A DNA stretch of 47,405 nt from the NCBI GenBank assembly GCA_964571145.1, contig CAZNAP010000008.1, positions 1 through 47,405 of the forward strand, read 5' to 3'. Source of the stretch: Suilimivivens sp964571145. Lineage in GTDB: Bacteria; Bacillota; Clostridia; Lachnospirales; Lachnospiraceae. The notes beneath the pieces were generated by a model. That model was not told the DNA's origin and did no database searches. It was given only the letters and a program-made list of their open reading frames with translations. Position numbers and translations under genes: made by a program. Every line of letters begins with the position of its first letter. The stretch's first letter is position 1. Below, piece after piece: positions 42,986 through 47,405 of this stretch.

Positions 42986-45043
42986 TCAGATTGACCTAAA
43001 GTCAATAAAATTTCCTTCATTTTCCTCTAAATACTGTTTTAATAATGTGTACTTTTCATCCTTTAATTCTCTATCTTCCAGCAGCATTTGATTGACTGTC
43101 ATCGCAATCTGTTTTAACAGTCCCGCATCCTGATAAATATCAGCTATTTTAAACTCCATACTGCCGCTTTGCCTGATTCCGAATAGGTCTCCGGGACCTC
43201 GCAATTTCAAATCCTCTTCTGCTATATAAAAACCGTCATTGGAATGGTTCAAAATATCCAATCTCTTGGTTGTATCTTTTTTATCATTTCCATTCACAAA
43301 AATACAATAGGACTGTGCATTGCCTCTGCCGATTCTTCCTCGTAACTGATGCAACTGTGCCAATCCAAATCGTTCTGCATTTTCAACCATCATCACTGTG
43401 GCTTCCGGCACATTAATACCCACCTCGATAACGGTTGTAGACACCAGCACATGAATATTACCTGCTGCAAACTCTTCCATAATCCGTTTCTTATCCTGTG
43501 GCTTCATTTTGCCATGCAGGGCTTCCACATGAACTTCTGCCGGAAGACTGCTCCTAAGACGCAAGGTATAATCAGTTACATTCTCTACCCCTTCCAACCC
43601 TTCTGATTCTTCTACCATAGGGCAAATGATGTATGCCTGATGTCCTTCATTTACTTGCTTAACAATAAACTCATATGCTTTTTTTCTGTAATTTTGATCC
43701 ACCACACAATTCTTAATCGGCAAACGGTTCGCCGGCAATTCGTCCACCATGGACAAATGCAAATCCCCATAAAGAATAATAGCAAGTGTACGTGGTATTG
43801 GTGTAGCACTCATAACCAGTACATGGGCACGGCCACCTTTTCCACTAAGTGTTTCTCTTTGTCTGACGCCAAAACGATGCTGTTCGTCTGTAATGACTAA
43901 AGCCAGTTTGTCATAATGTACTTTTTCTTGAATTAAGGCATGTGTTCCAATTACAACATTGGCTTCTCCACTTTCAATTTTCTGATATAATTCTCGCTTT
44001 GCTCCGGCACTTAAGGAGCCTGTCAACAATACCGGTTTTAATGGCAAATCATATTCTTTAATCATTTTTTGCAACTGCTCAAAATGTTGTGTTGCCAATA
44101 GTTCAGTTGGTGCCATTAATGCGCCCTGATAACCGTTTGTGACACAAAGCAATAATGATAAAAATGCCAATATTGTTTTTCCGGAACCTACATCACCTTG
44201 AATCAAGCGATTCATGCAATAGCCTGCCGTTAAATCTTGACACACTTCATCCCATACTCTTTCCTGTGCAGTGGTCAGCTTGTAAGGTAGCTTTTCCAAA
44301 AAGTATTTAGGCCATGCAGTTTCTAACATGGGATAATCTGTCTGTTCTCCCTCGTCCTGCTCTTTCAACCTTCTTATATATACTAAAAAAATGAAAAATT
44401 CATCAAATACAAGTCTTTTTCTTGCTGCTAAAAGTTTTTCCATATTTTCCGGAAAATGTATTTGTTTCAATGCATCATTTCTAGTCAATAACTGATAGGT
44501 TTCTTCTATATCAGATGGAAGATATTCTCTTTCGTTCCAGTTATTTACTACTTGAGCAACCGCTTTGGTAATCATATGATTCGTCAAGCCCGCTGTCAGG
44601 TTATAACAGGGATGAAGACGTCCCATTAATTTGCCATATTCCTCAGGTGAATAAATTTGAGGCTGATCCATATGATATCCCTTGATATCCTTCTTGATTT
44701 TCCCTCTAAACAATCCAGTCATACCAGCTGTTAATTTGCCTTTTAAATAAGGAACATTAAAATAAGTCAGCGAAATATAGTCCTGTCCGTCACTTCCCAT
44801 TCCTGTTCCAATGGTCAGATTGCGAATTTTCTTCCATTTAAAGTCATTGGTTATAGATAAAGACACTGTACAGATTTCTCCATCAGTAGTCTCATTGAGC
44901 ATGCAAGGATCTTCAAAAGTCTGATAATCACGAGGATAATGATGTATTAACTCATCCACTGTCTGTATTCCAATCTTTTGGAACAGCTTGGAAGTTTTCT
45001 CGCCTATTCCCTTTAAGCAGATAATGTTATCTGTATGTTCCAT
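42986..45043 (-). CDS. recG: ATP-dependent DNA helicase RecG
   Basis: The 685-residue RecG reverses stalled forks. It has an OB-fold wedge region (about 50-160), Walker A IQGDVGSGKTILAFL, the DEQH box LVITDEQHRFGVRQRE, the VMSATPIPRTL motif and motif VI QLRGRIGRG, plus the C-terminal LRGPGDLFGIRQSG typical of RecG. ATGAGGATTGTGAG precedes the ATG. It sits after a terminator and structured gap following fakA. Confidence 0.96.
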   Translation of the reverse strand: MEHTDNIICLKGIGEKTSKLFQKIGIQTVDELIHHYPRDYQTFEDPCMLNETTDGEICTVSLSITNDFKWKKIRNLTIGTGMGSDGQDYISLTYFNVPYLKGKLTAGMTGLFRGKIKKDIKGYHMDQPQIYSPEEYGKLMGRLHPCYNLTAGLTNHMITKAVAQVVNNWNEREYLPSDIEETYQLLTRNDALKQIHFPENMEKLLAARKRLVFDEFFIFLVYIRRLKEQDEGEQTDYPMLETAWPKYFLEKLPYKLTTAQERVWDEVCQDLTAGYCMNRLIQGDVGSGKTILAFLSLLLCVTNGYQGALMAPTELLATQHFEQLQKMIKEYDLPLKPVLLTGSLSAGAKRELYQKIESGEANVVIGTHALIQEKVHYDKLALVITDEQHRFGVRQRETLSGKGGRAHVLVMSATPIPRTLAIILYGDLHLSMVDELPANRLPIKNCVVDQNYRKKAYEFIVKQVNEGHQAYIICPMVEESEGLEGVENVTDYTLRLRSSLPAEVHVEALHGKMKPQDKKRIMEEFAAGNIHVLVSTTVIEVGINVPEATVMMVENAERFGLAQLHQLRGRIGRGNAQSYCIFVNGNDKKDTTKRLDILNHSNDGFYIAEEDLKLRGPGDLFGIRQSGSMEFKIADIYQDAGLLKQIAMTVNQMLLEDRELKDEKYTLLKQYLEENEGNFIDFRSI

Positions 45044-45100
45044 CTCACAATCCTCATAACTATTACATCTAGAGTTGTTATCTACATTCCATACTATGCA

Positions 45101-45125
45101 AAAAGGACGGTATATCCGTCCTTTT
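45101..45125 (-). terminator. Terminator of the asp23-fakA unit
   Basis: AAAAGGACGG and CCGTCCTTTT form a stem of ten pairs with a five-base loop, and the minus strand continues with TTTTTGC. It lies upstream of recG, about 127 bases past the fakA stop. Confidence 0.8.
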
Positions 45126-45161
45126 CACTCTATTCATACTAACATTAAAATTCACAGTCCG

Positions 45162-45252
45162 GAAGAATAGCTATGCTATTCTTCTAGGTGAAACTTAGAT
45201 GTTCTTGATACTGCGTCCTATGTCGCAGTATCTTTAGAACTTCTTTTCACCT
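45162..45252. other. Highly structured intergenic element
   Basis: Two adjacent folds occupy the fakA-recG gap. The first, 45162-45184, is GAAGAATAGC-TAT-GCTATTCTTC (ten pairs). The second, 45186-45252, is an imperfect hairpin of about 25 pairs: AGGTGAAA/TTTCACCT, AGA/TCT, GTTCT/AGAAC and GATACTGCG/CGCAGTATC around an eight-base loop. It overlaps the last base of the fakA stop codon. Coding potential is absent. It may be a non-coding RNA, a processed 3' end or a small mobile repeat. Confidence 0.6.
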
Positions 45253-46928
45253 TATTCTGCGGATATAATGAAGTAATAAATCGGCTGTCCACCATATTGC
45301 AGTTCCACATCACTGTCAGGATAAGCAGCTTCGATTTTGGATTTGACTACTTCAGCTTCTTCCTCTGTAATGTCTTCTCCATAATAAACACTGATTAATT
45401 CCTGTTCATCATCAATCATTTCCTGGACCATTCCGATTGTAACATCTAAAACGCTTTCACCTACTGATAGAATACCGGAATCTCCGATACCCATATAATC
45501 ACCCTGCTTAATATTCTTATCATCAATCATGGTATCTCTGACTGCATAGGTGACCTGACCAGTCTTAACATTCTTAATCTCACGATTCATGTTCTCTTCA
45601 TTTTCTTCAGGACTCATATCTGGCACATAATTAATGATTGCAGTAATACCCTGTGGTACGGTTTTGGTCGGTATGACAATAATTTTCTTGTCTTCTGCCA
45701 TCATACTTGCCTGATTAGCCGCCAGAATAATATTCTTATTATTAGGAAGAATAAAAATGGTATCAGCATTGACCTTATCAATAGCTATTAACATATCTTC
45801 TGTACTGGGATTCATGGTCTGACCGCCCTCAATAATGTAATCAACACCCAGTCCTGTGAAAATTTCATTGATGCCTTCTCCAATAGAAACGGCTATAAAT
45901 GCAGTATCTTTGTGTGGCATGGTTGTTTCTGTGCTATTTGATTCTGCTTTATTGGCATCATTTTGTTCTTGTTCCATCTTGAACAATTTCTCCTGATGCT
46001 CCAAACGCATGTTGTCTATCTTAAGATTGGATAACGCACCATACTTCAATGCCTTCTGGATAGCAAGACCCGGGTCATTGGTATGTACGTGTACTTTAAC
46101 CACGTCATCATCCGCAACCACTACAATTGAATCTCCGATAGATTCCAAATATTCTTTAAAATCCATTTCGTTTTTAATATTGAAATTTCTGGATAACATA
46201 ATAATAAATTCAGTACAATATCCGAATTTAATATCTAATTCTGCCTGTGCGTCCATACTTGCTTTCGCCGGAGCTGCATGTGTCACCTCTCCAATGGATA
46301 AATCAATTTCTTTTCCAAGGAAAGCATCGTAACCGCCTTTCAGCACCTGCATTAAGCCTTGACCGCCCGAATCTACAACACCTGCCTGTTTCAGAACCGG
46401 TAACATCTCCGGTGTACGTTCCAAAACATCATCAGCATATTTTATAACCTCATCAAAAAAGAGGCTCATATCTGTGCATCCTTCATCTGCCAGTTCTCTG
46501 GCTCTTACAGAAGCCCCTTTTGCTACAGTTAATATTGTTCCTTCTTTTGGTTTCATTACTGCTTTATAGGCTGTTTCAACGGCTCTCTCGCAAGCCTCTG
46601 CCAGTAACGGAATATCTAAAGTATCCTTTTCTCTGATCGTTTTGGTAAATCCTCTAAACAACTGAGATAAAATTACGCCCGAGTTACCTCTTGCTCCTCT
46701 TAAGGAACCGGAAGAAATGGCTTTACAAAGAGTCAGCATATCGACTTCTTCCATAGCAGCTACTTCTTTAGCCGCCGACATAATCGTTAATGTCATATTT
46801 GTTCCTGTATCGCCATCCGGTACAGGGAACACATTCAAATCATTAATCCATTCCTTTTTTGATTCCAAATTTTTGGCACCGGCTAAGAACATCTTTGAAA
46901 GTATCTTAGCGTCGATTGTATTAGTCAC
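45252..46928 (-). CDS. fakA: DAK2-domain fatty-acid kinase (FakA/YloV-like)
   Basis: The 558-residue protein has the N-terminal DAK2 kinase domain (about 10-200, WINDLNVFPVPDGDTGTNM, SGSLRGARGNSGVILSQLFRGF, DSGGQGLMQVLKGG) and the FakA C-terminal domain (about 340-555, DTAFIAVSIGEGINEIFTGLG, FILPNNKNIILAANQA). FakA phosphorylates fatty acids held by FakB/DegV proteins, one of which lies two genes downstream. It starts with GTG behind AGAGGAGG and follows an Asp23 gene, the standard Firmicutes pair. Confidence 0.93.
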   Translation of the reverse strand: MTNTIDAKILSKMFLAGAKNLESKKEWINDLNVFPVPDGDTGTNMTLTIMSAAKEVAAMEEVDMLTLCKAISSGSLRGARGNSGVILSQLFRGFTKTIREKDTLDIPLLAEACERAVETAYKAVMKPKEGTILTVAKGASVRARELADEGCTDMSLFFDEVIKYADDVLERTPEMLPVLKQAGVVDSGGQGLMQVLKGGYDAFLGKEIDLSIGEVTHAAPAKASMDAQAELDIKFGYCTEFIIMLSRNFNIKNEMDFKEYLESIGDSIVVVADDDVVKVHVHTNDPGLAIQKALKYGALSNLKIDNMRLEHQEKLFKMEQEQNDANKAESNSTETTMPHKDTAFIAVSIGEGINEIFTGLGVDYIIEGGQTMNPSTEDMLIAIDKVNADTIFILPNNKNIILAANQASMMAEDKKIIVIPTKTVPQGITAIINYVPDMSPEENEENMNREIKNVKTGQVTYAVRDTMIDDKNIKQGDYMGIGDSGILSVGESVLDVTIGMVQEMIDDEQELISVYYGEDITEEEAEVVKSKIEAAYPDSDVELQYGGQPIYYFIISAE

Positions 46929-46942
46929 AGCAAGTCCTCCTC

Positions 46943-47317
46943 TTAATCAATCACTCTAACACCTTCAACAAAGATGTTTACTTTTTTAACTTCAATTCCG
47001 GTAAATTCCTCTACCTTATACTTAACATTACTAATTAAATTGTCAGTAACCGCGAGAATACTTACGCCATAAGATACAATTACATGAAAGTTTATGATTA
47101 ACTGATTGTTATCAATCGTTATTTGTATACCTCTGGTCATATTATCCATCTTTAGTAGTTTCACTAAACCATCTCGTACATTGATACCTGCCATACCGAC
47201 AATACCAAAGCATTCCATGGCTACGCTGCCGGCATACTGTGCAATAACTTCATTATCAATTGCAATATTTCCCATATGCGTATTTATAGAAGTTTCCTTC
47301 ATGGAAGAATTTTTCAT
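46943..47317 (-). CDS. Asp23/Gls24-family protein (YloU-like)
   Basis: A 124-residue Asp23 domain protein (about 12-120: IAIDNEVIAQYAGSVAMECFGIVGMAGINVRDG, VIVSYGVSILAVTDNLISNVKYKVEEFTGIEVKKVNIFVEGVRV). In Staphylococcus, Asp23 coats the membrane; YloU-like members precede fakA in most Firmicutes. AAGGAGGCAGCCT precedes the ATG. It is the first gene of the unit in the window. Confidence 0.93.
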   Translation of the reverse strand: MKNSSMKETSINTHMGNIAIDNEVIAQYAGSVAMECFGIVGMAGINVRDGLVKLLKMDNMTRGIQITIDNNQLIINFHVIVSYGVSILAVTDNLISNVKYKVEEFTGIEVKKVNIFVEGVRVID

Positions 47318-47405
47318 AGGCTGCCTCCTTATATTTTGAACATATATTATGTATTATAACCGCATTGCAGAAAAAATGAAACAAAAAATTTTCTAAACTT
47401 GCTCT

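Noticed and set aside
47353..47381. Promoter for the Asp23 gene
   Set aside because: A good TATAAT is present on the minus strand but the sequence 17 bases upstream (TTTCAT) is not a convincing -35.
1..47405. CRISPR array, prophage, transposon, tRNA or rRNA genes
   Set aside because: No regularly spaced repeats, integrase or transposase frames, or tRNA/rRNA-like sequences were seen.

Overview
The window is a 47.4 kb, AT-rich stretch of chromosome from a low-GC Gram-positive anaerobe, most likely a Lachnospiraceae-type clostridium. This placement rests on gene order and protein type: the rplU-prp-rpmA-obg-yhbY-nadD-yqeK-rsfS cluster, an L27 with the cleavable Firmicutes N-terminal extension, RecU, HisZ with short HisG, and an Asp23-FakA-RecG cluster. 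I see no phage, transposase, plasmid, CRISPR, tRNA or rRNA. About 51 protein genes are packed densely, mostly on the minus strand, and no gene-free gap exceeds 300 bases.

Layout: tgt and a VanY-type carboxypeptidase (minus), then aroC (plus) converging on a beta-propeller lactonase. Positions 4.8-9.2 kb hold a plus-strand polyamine operon (XRE-cupin regulator, potA, potB, potC, potD). Positions 9.3-10.6 kb hold the SOS locus, with lexA divergent from a YneA-like LysM protein and LexA boxes between them. Positions 10.7-16.1 kb hold a cytidylate-kinase-like gene and a branched-chain amino-acid ABC transporter (livK-H-M-G-F, minus), followed by a small DUF378 protein. Positions 16.5-25.0 kb hold ribosome assembly, NAD synthesis, L21/Prp/L27, a short RNase E/G and two radical-SAM-linked genes.

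Positions 25.2-30.3 kb hold a histidine operon, hisZ-hisG-hisD-hisB-hisIE. The HisIE protein carries an N-terminal HisF-like barrel whose two catalytic aspartates are replaced. Positions 30.3-36.8 kb hold recU, two pseudouridine synthases, a HAD phosphatase, a YlbJ-like membrane protein, a cell-wall amidase and two unrecognised proteins. Positions 36.8-47.3 kb hold coaD, rsmD, a type IIA topoisomerase pair, a DegV protein, recG, a FakA-type DAK2 kinase and an Asp23 protein.

Most of this is housekeeping. The points that merit attention are the degenerate HisF-HisIE fusion, a strongly folded element between fakA and recG, a small repeat family (GTCACTCGGTGCTTAT) in 3' intergenic spaces, and several promoter-associated inverted repeats (livK, pot operon, hisZ) that look like operators. 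I found no clear-cut new defence or mobile system. All family assignments come from reading motifs, not from database searches.
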